From positions 1 through 22,875 of the forward strand of contig CAYWRO010000053.1 in NCBI GenBank assembly GCA_964460345.1: DNA of 22,875 nucleotides, in the 5' to 3' direction. Positions 14,873 through 21,267 of the stretch are shown one piece after another. This DNA comes from CAYWRO01 sp964460345 (GTDB lineage: Bacteria > Planctomycetota > Phycisphaerae > Phycisphaerales > UBA1924). Positions within the stretch are counted from its first letter, which is position 1; every line of letters begins with the position of its first letter. The notes beneath the pieces are model-generated. The model was not told where the DNA came from and made no database searches. It saw nothing but the letters and a program-made list of their open reading frames with translations. The position numbers were made by a program, and so were the translations under genes.

Positions 14873-16406
14873 ATCTGCCTCCGAAGTTCACGGTCACGGT
14901 CTGGCGGCGCATGTACGCCTTCCAGGAATCCGAACCGGACTCCCGCCCGCCCCCGGTATCCTTTTCGCCCCCAAAGGCTCCGCCAATCTCCGCCCCGCTC
15001 GTGCCGAGGTTGACATAGGCCAACCCGCAGTCGCTGCCGGCTCCCGAGGGGGTCAGGAAGCGTTCTGACGTCCGGATCCCCTCGGTGAAAATGGCAGAGG
15101 AGAGGCCCTGGCTCACGCCGTTGTGCAGCTCGATCGCCTTCTCAAGGTCAGTATAGGTAAAGACATACAGGATGGGCGCGAAGGTCTCCTCCAGCGCGAT
15201 TGGAAGATGCTGTGTGGGCGGGGCGCGGACAATGGTCGGCTCCACGAAGTAGCCGCCCAGACCGCCGCCAGCCCCTTCCGACCCGCCCTGCTTGCCCGGA
15301 TTCGCCCGCCGCCCGCCGATAAGAACCGTGCCCTGCTGGGCCTGTGCCGCGGCGACGGCTTGCTCAAACGCCTGGACGGAGGCTTCGTTGATCAGGGGGC
15401 CCACCAATGTCCCCTCGGCGAGGGGGTCTCCCAAACGGACCTGGCGGTACGCCGCGACCAACCGTTCCAGAAACGCGTCAGCGATCCGTTCGTGGATGAT
15501 GAGCCGGCGCGTGGTGGTGCAGCGCTGGCCGGCCGTGCCGACGGCGCCGAACAGCACGGAGCGAAGGGCCAAATCCTGGTCGGCGTCCTCGTGGACGATG
15601 ATGGCGTTGTTGCCGCCGAGTTCGAGCAGGCAGCGCCCGAGCCGGGCGGCGACCCGCTGGCCGACGTGGCGGCCCATGCGGCAGGAGCCGGTGGCGCTGA
15701 TCAGCGGGAAGCGGCGATCGGCGGTCATGGCCTCCCCCACGACGTCATCGGCGCCGATCACCAGGCCGAAGACGCCCTCGTGCCCCATGTCCGCGGCGAC
15801 CCGCTGCGCAATGCGGTTGGTCGCGATGGCCGTCAGCGGCGCGAGCAGGCTGGGCTTCCAGAGAACGCTGTCGCCGCAGACCGCCGCGAGCATGGCGTTC
15901 CACCCCCACACGGCGTTGGGGAAGTTGAAGGCCGTGATGACGCCGATCGGGCCGAGTGGGAGCCACTGCTCAAACATGCGGTGACCGGGGCGCTCGGAGG
16001 GGAAGACCTGGCCCGGAAGCTGCCGCGACAGCCCGACCGCGAAATCGGCGACGTCGATCGTCTCCTGCACCTCGCCGAGGCCCTCGGCCCGGATCTTGCC
16101 CATTTCCAGGGAGATCAGCTCACCAAGCGGCTCCTTGACCTTGCGATACGCCTCACCGATGGCGCGAATGACCTCACCGCGCTTCGGGGCAGGGACTTCA
16201 CGCCAGCGGCGGAACGCCTCGACCGCCGCGGCGGCAGCGGCCTCGTACTCAGCGGGTCCGTCGAGTCGGAGGCCCGCGATGGGCTGGCCCGTGGTCGGGT
16301 TTTCCACCGTGACCACGTTTGGCGGCCCCTCCTTGCTCAGTCGATCCGCGGGGACAAAGCGCGAGTCCTCAACAACACCGAGGGTCTGGAGCAGATTTTT
16401 GGGCAT
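14841..16406 (-). CDS. ALDH7-type aldehyde dehydrogenase (2-aminoadipate semialdehyde/P6C dehydrogenase-like)
   Basis: This encodes 521 residues from ATG 16406. Earlier in-frame codons would translate the heptamer repeats and are rejected. The fold is a NAD(P)+ aldehyde dehydrogenase: ITAFNFPNAVWGWN with LWKPS, LELGGNNAIIV with the general base Glu, and GTAGQRCTTTRRL with the nucleophile Cys296. The C-terminus TSGAEIGGAFGGEKDTGGGR…ESGSDSWKAYMRRQT is the hallmark of the ALDH7/antiquitin group, which oxidises 2-aminoadipate 6-semialdehyde in lysine breakdown. A Gly-rich insertion (PGKQGGSEGAGGGLGG) lies near residue 370. No Shine-Dalgarno sequence precedes the ATG, but TACACT (16415-16420) ends eight bases upstream, which would fit a leaderless message. 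It lies upstream of and overlaps rpiA. Substrate is inferred from family only. Confidence 0.9.
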   Translation of the reverse strand: MPKNLLQTLGVVEDSRFVPADRLSKEGPPNVVTVENPTTGQPIAGLRLDGPAEYEAAAAAAVEAFRRWREVPAPKRGEVIRAIGEAYRKVKEPLGELISLEMGKIRAEGLGEVQETIDVADFAVGLSRQLPGQVFPSERPGHRMFEQWLPLGPIGVITAFNFPNAVWGWNAMLAAVCGDSVLWKPSLLAPLTAIATNRIAQRVAADMGHEGVFGLVIGADDVVGEAMTADRRFPLISATGSCRMGRHVGQRVAARLGRCLLELGGNNAIIVHEDADQDLALRSVLFGAVGTAGQRCTTTRRLIIHERIADAFLERLVAAYRQVRLGDPLAEGTLVGPLINEASVQAFEQAVAAAQAQQGTVLIGGRRANPGKQGGSEGAGGGLGGYFVEPTIVRAPPTQHLPIALEETFAPILYVFTYTDLEKAIELHNGVSQGLSSAIFTEGIRTSERFLTPSGAGSDCGLAYVNLGTSGAEIGGAFGGEKDTGGGRESGSDSWKAYMRRQTVTVNFGGRFDLAQGIRFE

Positions 16407-16430
16407 GGGTGGCGAGTGTAGGCCGGAGTC

Positions 16431-16465
16431 ATGGACAATGAACAACGGAGAATGGACAATGGGAG
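16431..16465 (+). repeat. Heptamer tandem repeat, plus-strand array (ATGGACA type)
   Basis: Five units keep an exact 7-base period: ATGGACA, ATGAACA, ACGGAGA, ATGGACA, ATGGGAG. The array fills the space between two divergent genes and faces a second array on the other strand. Confidence 0.65.
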
Positions 16466-16479
16466 TGCTCAATTGCCGG

Positions 16480-16521
16480 CTCTCATTGACCTTTGCCCCT
16501 GGACCATTGAACATTGCTCAT
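16480..16521 (-). repeat. Heptamer tandem repeat, minus-strand array
   Basis: Read on the minus strand, six units in exact 7-base register are ATGAGCA, ATGTTCA, ATGGTCC, AGGGGCA, AAGGTCA, ATGAGAG. They are variants of the same ATGGxCA pattern as the plus-strand array 14 bases away. The outermost unit reaches the rdgB start codon at 16520. Confidence 0.55.
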
Positions 16522-17164
16522 GACGCCGATTGTGATTGCAACGGGGAATCCGCACAAGGTGGAGGAGTTGCGCGCGATTTTCGCCACCGTCGGTGTGCCC
16601 GTGACGGGATTGCAGGAGGTCGCGCCCGAGGGAATTCCCGAGCCTGCGGAGACGGGGTCGACGTTTGAGGAGAATGCGCAGATCAAAGCAGTTTTCTACG
16701 CGCAGCGCACGGGGCGGGTGTGCCTGGCGGATGATTCGGGGTTGGAAGTCGATACGCTCGGAGGCGCGCCGGGTGTGATCTCGTCGCACTATGCGACCGA
16801 CGGCGAGGAGACGGGAGCGGGACGCGCGGAGCGCGATGCGGCGAACAACGCGAGACTGCTGCGCGAGATGGAAGGGGTGCCGGACGGGGATCGGACCGCT
16901 CGGTTTGTGTGTGTGATGGTTTTGGCTGGGCCGAAGGGACACGTGCTGGCGACCGCACGAGGGACCTTCGAGGGCCGGATCGGGCGCACGCCGCGTGGAC
17001 ACGGTGGGTTTGGGTACGACCCTCTGTTTGTTCTTCCTGCGCCGGACACGAGGACGAGCGCAGAGCTCAGCGCGTTTGAGAAGAATGACATGAGCCATCG
17101 AGGCAAGGCGGCTCGAGCCATGGCAGAAGAGTTGAGGCGGCTTGGGTTTGCAGGCGGGGGATGA
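16520..17164 (+). CDS. rdgB: XTP/dITP diphosphatase (RdgB/HAM1 family)
   Basis: This encodes 214 residues starting MTPIVIATGNPHKVEELRAI. The enzyme hydrolyses non-canonical purine nucleotides (XTP, dITP, ITP) to monophosphate and pyrophosphate, keeping deaminated bases out of DNA and RNA. Family motifs are the N-terminal ATGNPHK nucleotide site, TFEENAQIKA, LADDSGLEVDTLGGAPGVISSHYA with the metal-binding acids, GGFGYDPLF and the C-terminal SHRGKAARAM. Length is normal for the family. ATG 16520 is chosen because the protein then begins right at the conserved region; a TTG six bases upstream adds only two residues. There is no Shine-Dalgarno sequence, and the start lies at the edge of the heptamer array. 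It is divergent from the aldehyde dehydrogenase gene. A palindrome 19 bases after the stop may end the transcript. Confidence 0.95.
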   Translation: MTPIVIATGNPHKVEELRAIFATVGVPVTGLQEVAPEGIPEPAETGSTFEENAQIKAVFYAQRTGRVCLADDSGLEVDTLGGAPGVISSHYATDGEETGAGRAERDAANNARLLREMEGVPDGDRTARFVCVMVLAGPKGHVLATARGTFEGRIGRTPRGHGGFGYDPLFVLPAPDTRTSAELSAFEKNDMSHRGKAARAMAEELRRLGFAGGG

Positions 17165-17182
17165 TTGCTCTGCTTTTCAGTG

Positions 17183-17204
17183 GCACAGGCCTCTGGCCTG
17201 TGAC
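17183..17204 (+). repeat. Intergenic palindrome CACAGGCC-TCT-GGCCTGTG, copy 1
   Basis: An 8-bp perfect stem (17184-17191 with 17195-17202) encloses a three-base loop, 19 bases after rdgB. With its flanking bases it forms 22 positions that recur, inverted, at 17281-17302. It may double as the rdgB transcript end, but no T run follows. Confidence 0.7.
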
Positions 17205-17280
17205 GGCCTTCTTCCTCCGTCAATCATCGACGGGTCGCGCAAACAAAGCAGGAGCGCTCTCGCTCGTCGTTGCGTGACTC

Positions 17281-17302
17281 GTCACAGGCCAGAGGCCTGT
17301 GC
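17281..17302 (-). repeat. Intergenic palindrome, inverted copy 2
   Basis: The reverse complement of this stretch is identical over 22 positions to 17183-17204. It sits just upstream of the promoter-like sequence of the riboswitch operon. Confidence 0.7.
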
Positions 17303-17309
17303 TACGGAC

Positions 17310-17337
17310 TTGACACCGGGCGCAAACGCGTTACGCT
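17310..17337 (+). promoter_or_regulatory. Putative promoter of the cobalamin-riboswitch operon
   Basis: A perfect -35 box TTGACA (17310-17315) is separated by 16 bases from TACGCT (17332-17337), which keeps three of six -10 positions including the first, second and last. Predicted transcription starts near 17344, just before the riboswitch. Two 12-bp dyads flank it: GTGAC-TC-GTCAC (17274-17285) and GTCAC-AG-GTGAC (17344-17355). Confidence 0.45.
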
Positions 17338-17365
17338 GAGACTGTCACAGGTGACTCGTGCAACT

Positions 17366-17525
17366 CCGACAGGATGCACGGGTCGGCAAGAGGGAAGTGC
17401 GGTGAAATGCCGCCGCGGACGCGCCGCCGTGAAGAGCGTTGAGCGCGTGCCCAGAGATGCCACTGTCCGAAGGGACGGGAAGGCGGGCACGTGTGAAGCT
17501 CGAAGCCGGAAGACCTGCCTGCTGA
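17366..17525 (+). promoter_or_regulatory. Cobalamin (adenosylcobalamin-type) riboswitch
   Basis: The conserved parts of the B12 aptamer occur in the right order. AAGAGGGAA (17388-17396) is followed by GGTGAAA (17401-17407), a CGCGCCGCCGTGA segment (17420-17432), GCCACTG (17459-17465) facing GGGAAGGC (17477-17484), and the B12 box GAAGCCGGAAGACCTGCC (17502-17519). GGTC (17381-17384) can pair with GACC (17512-17515), and CAGG (17370-17373) with CCTG (17518-17521), closing the element. Such leaders bind a corrinoid cofactor and usually switch expression off when B12 is plentiful. About 170 bases separate the box from the first start codon. Ends are approximate and the ligand subtype cannot be decided by eye. 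Confidence 0.88.
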
Positions 17526-17628
17526 CGTGTGCTGTGGACGCCCTCGCGTGACGGGGCGCCGGCGATTGCGCTTCGCGAGTTCCCCGCGAGATGCGCACTC
17601 TTCGGCCCCGATTCAGAATCACGCCCCG

Positions 17629-17676
17629 GCGAGGGATCACTCGTAGTGGGAACCATCCCCTCGCGCTTCGGGGATG
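17629..17676 (+). promoter_or_regulatory. Mutually exclusive hairpins, possible riboswitch expression platform
   Basis: GCGAGGGAT (17629-17637) can pair with ATCCCCTCGC (17655-17664, one bulged C). Alternatively CATCCCC (17654-17660) can pair with GGGGATG (17670-17676). The two share 17655-17660 and cannot form together. CCTC (17659-17662) is also complementary to GAGG of the ribosome site (17684-17687). The layout suits translational control, but no link to the aptamer has been traced. Confidence 0.4.
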
Positions 17677-17682
17677 CACGTC

Positions 17683-17687
17683 GGAGG
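17683..17687 (+). promoter_or_regulatory. Ribosome binding site GGAGG that selects a TTG start
   Basis: GGAGG lies seven bases before TTG 17695. The competing ATG 17674 lies upstream of it and overlaps the hairpin, while ATG 17704 would be 16 bases away. Confidence 0.6.
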
Positions 17688-17694
17688 CTCGGCT

Positions 17695-18798
17695 TTGAAC
17701 AGGATGAATGGAACGTGCGCGCTCAGCGCGCAGGGGAGCGGTGCGCCGCACGGGCTGCGGGTCAGCGGTCAAGTGCGTGCCGCCCTGGCTTTAACAGCAG
17801 TAGCGGTGCTGGCGGCGCCGGCGGCCGCGGATCTGCCGGAATATCACCTGGTCGGCTCCTTCGCTGTGCCGTTGCAGGCCAGCGCCGGCGGAGCGTGGGA
17901 CATCATGCCCGATGGACGCATCGCCGTCATGGACGGCGGACAGATCCTTGTGCAGGATGCCCTCAATGCTTCCACGTACAGCGCATTGGGCTCTGTTGAC
18001 GCCGGCGTCATCTCGTCCTTCGGCGCCTCGTTCCTGCGCTTCAGCCCGGACGGATCGCGCCTCGCGATCGGAGACAACAACTTCGGGTCCAGCGCAAGCG
18101 TGCTGATCGTCGACACCGCGGCGTTGAGCCCCGCCGGGCCTGCGCCGTACACATCGGTAATCGCGGCCAACCTCGATGCCGCGTGGGCCGACAACAACAC
18201 CCTCTTCGTCAACGGCTTCGGCGCGACGTCGCACCTGTCGCGCATTGATGCGGATGCGCTCACCGCGACGATGGTCATCGACGGTATCGGCCAGGGGAGC
18301 GGCGGCATCGTGATCGATGGAACGCACGTTTACCAGGCGATCGGCTTCGACACATCGTCGGGGGGTGAGCCGACCGGACAGGTGCGCGCCTTTGCGCTGG
18401 CTGACCTGCTCTCCACCGACATCGCTGTTGACTACGCGAACGGCATCGCCGTTGCCGACGCCCTTTCCGGTTCGCCGCTTGGGCTGGACGCCTTCGGCAA
18501 TCTGCTCATCGGCGGCGGCGACTTCTTCGCCGGTTCCAACGACTTCGGGTACGCCGCGGTGGTGGACGGTGATGCCATCCTGCTCGCCCTGGCCGGCGCC
18601 GGCATGGCGCCCGATGAAGCAGAGCTGCGCCTCAGCCCCGCGGGAGCAAACGCGGCGTACAGCATCGCCTACAACCGGGCGACGGATGAGTTGCTCGTCA
18701 TCGCCGAGGGCACGGCGTACCGGTACGCCGTGCCTGCACCGGGCGCAGCGGCCGCGCTCGGCATCACAGTCCTGCTGTGCGGAAGGAGGCGGCGTTGA
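17695..18798 (+). CDS. Secreted beta-propeller-like protein with PEP-CTERM-type tail
   Basis: This is the first gene after the cobalamin riboswitch, encoding 367 residues from TTG 17695 (GGAGG seven bases upstream). A signal peptide ends near residue 45 (LALTAVAVLAAPAAA, then DLPEYH). The mature part consists of beta-rich repeats of propeller type, for example WDIMPDGRIAVMDGGQIL, FLRFSPDGSRLAIGDN and AYSIAYNRATDELLVIAEG; the number of blades is not clear. The C-terminus, VPAPGAAAALGITVLLCGRRRR, is a PEP-CTERM-style sorting signal: short motif, hydrophobic helix, basic end. It should therefore be exported, processed by an exosortase-like system and displayed at the surface. Context suggests a role in corrinoid binding or uptake, comparable only in general design to BtuG of Bacteroides. 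No ligand residues can be named. It ends in TGATG, overlapping the next start. Confidence 0.88.
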   Translation: MNRMNGTCALSAQGSGAPHGLRVSGQVRAALALTAVAVLAAPAAADLPEYHLVGSFAVPLQASAGGAWDIMPDGRIAVMDGGQILVQDALNASTYSALGSVDAGVISSFGASFLRFSPDGSRLAIGDNNFGSSASVLIVDTAALSPAGPAPYTSVIAANLDAAWADNNTLFVNGFGATSHLSRIDADALTATMVIDGIGQGSGGIVIDGTHVYQAIGFDTSSGGEPTGQVRAFALADLLSTDIAVDYANGIAVADALSGSPLGLDAFGNLLIGGGDFFAGSNDFGYAAVVDGDAILLALAGAGMAPDEAELRLSPAGANAAYSIAYNRATDELLVIAEGTAYRYAVPAPGAAAALGITVLLCGRRRR

Positions 18799-19943
18799 TG
18801 AGCGGTGCACCACGCTTGAGAGTCAGAACGCTTGCGCCGGCCGGTGCACTGGTCGCGCTGGTGGGAGGCGCTCCCGCCAGCGCGCCGGCCGGCGACTTCG
18901 CCGCGCGCGTCATCGACTATTCCCCCGCGCCGGGACAGTTCGTCAACGATGCGGCGTACAACGACCCGGCCCGCGCCCTGGGCCCGCCCGCGGGCGCGGG
19001 CGTCATCAACGGCAACAACACCGGAACGGTCTGCCTCGGAGGATTCGGCGGTTCGATCACGCTCGCGTTCGATCGACCCGTGCTCGACGATCCGCGCAAC
19101 CCCTTCGGCATGGATGCAATCGTCTTCGGTAACGCGTTCCGGCCCGGCGGCGACCTGGACCGCAAGTGGGCTGAGCCGGCCATCATCGAGATCAGCCGCG
19201 ATGACAATGGCAACGGACTTGCCGACGATCCGTGGTACATCATTCCTGGCTCCCACTCCCCCACTCCACCCGCCGTTCCGGCAACCGGCTTCGTCACCCG
19301 TACGTGGGACGACGATGTGATGGATGCGACGCATCCGCCGGCGCAGGCGAACTGGATACCAGCCGGGCGCACCGGCACGTGGACGACGACAACGCTGCTG
19401 TTGCCGGGAGACGTCTTCGGCGTTGCGGTCGTCGTCAATCCGAACGGGCCGGGCGCTTCGACCGAAGGGGTCTTTGGCTATGCGGACGTCTCGCCCGTGC
19501 TGCTGCTGGGTGATGTGGACGGCGACGATATTGTCGACGAGCCGGACATTGATGCAGCCGTCTTCTACACAACACCGGATGATCCATTCACCGTCGGCAT
19601 AACGCCCGGTTCCGGCGGCGGCGATGCCTTCGACATTGCCTGGGCCGTGGACGCCCAGACGGGGCTTCCGGCGGGGCTTGATCGCTTCGACTTCATCCGC
19701 CTCACCACCGCGGTCGACGCCGTGCTCGGACCGCTGGGCGAGCGCAGCGCCGAGATCGACGCCGTCGCGGATGTGCGCCCCGTGGTGAGCGGCGACTGGG
19801 ATGGCAGCGGCGGAGAGCCGGACGTCTTCGATCTGCTGGCCTATCTGGACGACTGGTTCAGCGCGAGTGCATTTGCGGATGTGACGCTTGACGGCGTGGT
19901 TGATGTATTCGACCTGCTGGCATTCCTGGATCTCTGGTTCTGA
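18798..19943 (+). CDS. Secreted cell-surface protein with dockerin-like C-terminal tail
   Basis: This encodes 381 residues. ATG 18798 shares one base with the previous stop, and AAGGAGG lies eight bases upstream. A signal peptide ends near residue 31. The main domain (about 35-240) has the look of a conserved bacterial surface family: ARALGPPAGAG, GGFGGSITLAFDRPVLDDPR, FGMDAIVFGNAF, WAEPAIIEISRDDNGNG and DDPWYIIPGSH. A Ca-binding-like loop, GDVDGDDIVDEPD, follows near 242. The tail has two units, DVFDLLAYLDDWF and DVFDLLAFLDLWF, the same tag as the large protein at 458-3862. No enzyme motif is recognised. Tight coupling with the propeller gene and control by the B12 riboswitch suggest that both act on the cell envelope in the same process. 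An adhesion or ligand-capture role is inference. Confidence 0.87.
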   Translation: MSGAPRLRVRTLAPAGALVALVGGAPASAPAGDFAARVIDYSPAPGQFVNDAAYNDPARALGPPAGAGVINGNNTGTVCLGGFGGSITLAFDRPVLDDPRNPFGMDAIVFGNAFRPGGDLDRKWAEPAIIEISRDDNGNGLADDPWYIIPGSHSPTPPAVPATGFVTRTWDDDVMDATHPPAQANWIPAGRTGTWTTTTLLLPGDVFGVAVVVNPNGPGASTEGVFGYADVSPVLLLGDVDGDDIVDEPDIDAAVFYTTPDDPFTVGITPGSGGGDAFDIAWAVDAQTGLPAGLDRFDFIRLTTAVDAVLGPLGERSAEIDAVADVRPVVSGDWDGSGGEPDVFDLLAYLDDWFSASAFADVTLDGVVDVFDLLAFLDLWF

Positions 19944-19972
19944 ACTGGTTGCTGCCTCTCCCCCTGCTCACT

Positions 19973-20860
19973 ATGCCGCGCGCTTTCACGCTCATCGAAC
20001 TGCTCGTCGTGGTCGCGATCATCGCCACGCTGCTGTCACTGCTGCTGCCGGGGCTGGCAGCAGCGCGGGGGGAGGCGCACCGCGCGGCGTGCGCCTCAAA
20101 CGCGCGGCAGCTTGCGATGGCCAATGACCTTTACGCACTTGACCATGCCGAGCGTTACGCCCCCGCCGCGGCGGATGTCCGCCGCAATCTCCACCGCTGG
20201 CATGGCAGCCGCGCACGCGTGACCGACGCCTTCGAGGCCGCGGGGGGCGCGTTGACCCCCTACCTGGACGATGCAGCACCGGCCAGCGGCGCCAGCGTGC
20301 GCGCCTGTCCGGCATTCCTGCCCGTGCTGCGGGAACTGGAGCGCAGCGCGGGACAGGGCGGCAGCCCATGGGGAGCCGCGACGGGGTTCGAGCGTGCCGC
20401 GGGCGGGTATGGCTACAACCGCGCCTTCGTCGGATCGGTCCGCGCGGCGGCGGGCGGCAGCGGAGCCGAGGCGCCGTCGCAGACCGTCTGGACGCTCATG
20501 GACGACCGGGTCGGCTCGCCGCGGCACCGGTTCGCCCGACCCGCGGCGACGATCGCCTTTACGGACGCGGGACTTGCCGCCGGAGGGGCCACCAGCGGCG
20601 GCGTCATCGAGTATTCCTTCGCCGAGCCGCGCTTCTGGCCCGACGGGCCCGGGTTTCGCACCGATCCCAGCATTCACTTCCGGCATGGCGCGGCAAAGAC
20701 CGAAGCAGGACGGGCCAACGTGGCCTGGCTTGACGGGCACGTCTCCGCGGCGGTCCGGACCTTCACGTGGGCAAGCGGGCTGTATGCCGGGGACCCCGGC
20801 CCAGCGGGGATTGGGTGGACGGGCAGCGACGATGACAACGGCCTCTACGATTACGACTGA
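19973..20860 (+). CDS. Type IV prepilin-like protein (N-methylation motif, H-X9-DG-like)
   Basis: This encodes 295 residues from ATG 19973; an upstream TTG at 19949 would add eight residues before the leader. The very short leader MPRA precedes FTLIELLVVVAIIATLLSLL, a textbook class III signal cleaved and methylated by a prepilin peptidase. The rest is a globular domain with four Cys and a C-terminal HGAAKTEAGRANVAWLDGHV, an expanded version of the H-X9-DG signature of planctomycete and verrucomicrobial prepilin-like proteins. Products of this type are membrane-anchored pseudopilins of type II secretion-like machines. The gene starts 29 bases after the surface protein stop with no Shine-Dalgarno sequence, so it likely belongs to the same transcript. 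Its part in a B12-controlled operon is unknown. No secretion ATPase or other pilus gene is nearby. Confidence 0.88.
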   Translation: MPRAFTLIELLVVVAIIATLLSLLLPGLAAARGEAHRAACASNARQLAMANDLYALDHAERYAPAAADVRRNLHRWHGSRARVTDAFEAAGGALTPYLDDAAPASGASVRACPAFLPVLRELERSAGQGGSPWGAATGFERAAGGYGYNRAFVGSVRAAAGGSGAEAPSQTVWTLMDDRVGSPRHRFARPAATIAFTDAGLAAGGATSGGVIEYSFAEPRFWPDGPGFRTDPSIHFRHGAAKTEAGRANVAWLDGHVSAAVRTFTWASGLYAGDPGPAGIGWTGSDDDNGLYDYD

Positions 20861-20896
20861 GCAAGCGCATCGCGGGGATAGCCAGCAGGGGATGTC

Positions 20897-21142
20897 GTGA
20901 AGGTTGATCGGTGTATTTGTGGGGGCGTGAGCTTTGCTGAACTGGTGACGCTGTCGCGCGAGGAGGGGCTTTCACTCGAGCAGCTTGCCGATCGCACGGG
21001 GTGTACGAGGGGGTGCGGCCTGTGCCGCCCATACGTGCGACTTGCCCTGGCGACGGGAGAGACATCGTTTCCCGTGATGCATCCCGATACGGCGGAGCGC
21101 ATGCTTGCTGAGATTGAAGAGGGGCGTGGATCCACTGGTTGA
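20897..21142 (+). CDS. Small BFD-like [2Fe-2S] protein
   Basis: This encodes 81 residues from GTG 20897, with AGGGGA four bases upstream, 36 bases after the prepilin gene. The pattern is Cys-x-Cys near the N-terminus (RCICGG) and a second pair, GCTRGCGLCRPYV, about 33 residues later. This is the four-Cys arrangement of the BFD-like [2Fe-2S] domain (CxC…CxxC), with the typical FAELVTLSREEGLSLEQLADRTGC between. Bacterioferritin-associated ferredoxin and the small domains of nitrite reductase belong to this fold. As a stand-alone protein it would be a cytoplasmic electron carrier or redox/iron sensor. As last gene of the riboswitch operon it might supply electrons for corrinoid reduction, which is inference only. 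A hairpin terminator begins six bases after its stop. Confidence 0.87.
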   Translation: MKVDRCICGGVSFAELVTLSREEGLSLEQLADRTGCTRGCGLCRPYVRLALATGETSFPVMHPDTAERMLAEIEEGRGSTG

Positions 21143-21147
21143 CACAC

Positions 21148-21197
21148 TCAAGAACGCCCGCTCTCAGCGTGCATTCTTGACGTAGTTCGTTTTGTGT
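21148..21197 (+). terminator. Terminator at the end of the riboswitch operon
   Basis: TCAAGAACGCCCGCT (21148-21162) pairs with AGCGTGCATTCTTGA (21166-21180) in 13 of 15 positions around a CTC loop. It is followed by a T-rich stretch, GTAGTTCGTTTTGTG. It lies six bases after the stop of the BFD-like gene. The T run is interrupted, so efficiency may be modest. Confidence 0.6.
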
Positions 21198-21237
21198 GAA
21201 GAAAGAAAAGGGCCCTGCCGGCGAACCGGCAGGGCCC
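21198..21237 (-). terminator. Rho-independent terminator of rpoC
   Basis: GGGCCCTGCCGG (21210-21221) and CCGGCAGGGCCC (21226-21237) form a perfect 12-bp stem with a CGAA loop (TTCG on the minus strand). On the minus strand it is followed by TTTTCTTTC. It lies about 30 bases after the rpoC stop codon. Confidence 0.88.
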
Positions 21238-21267
21238 TTGCGATGTTTAAGCGTCCGATGCCGCCGG

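Noticed and set aside
16407..16514. Longer aldehyde dehydrogenase start
   Set aside because: The extra 36 codons translate the heptamer arrays and have no family similarity.
16431..16521. CRISPR-like array
   Set aside because: Units are 7 bases, contiguous and without spacers, so this is a short tandem repeat.
17529..17999. 156-residue plus-strand reading frame across the riboswitch leader
   Set aside because: It is out of frame with the propeller-like gene, runs through its signal peptide and has no ribosome site or motif.
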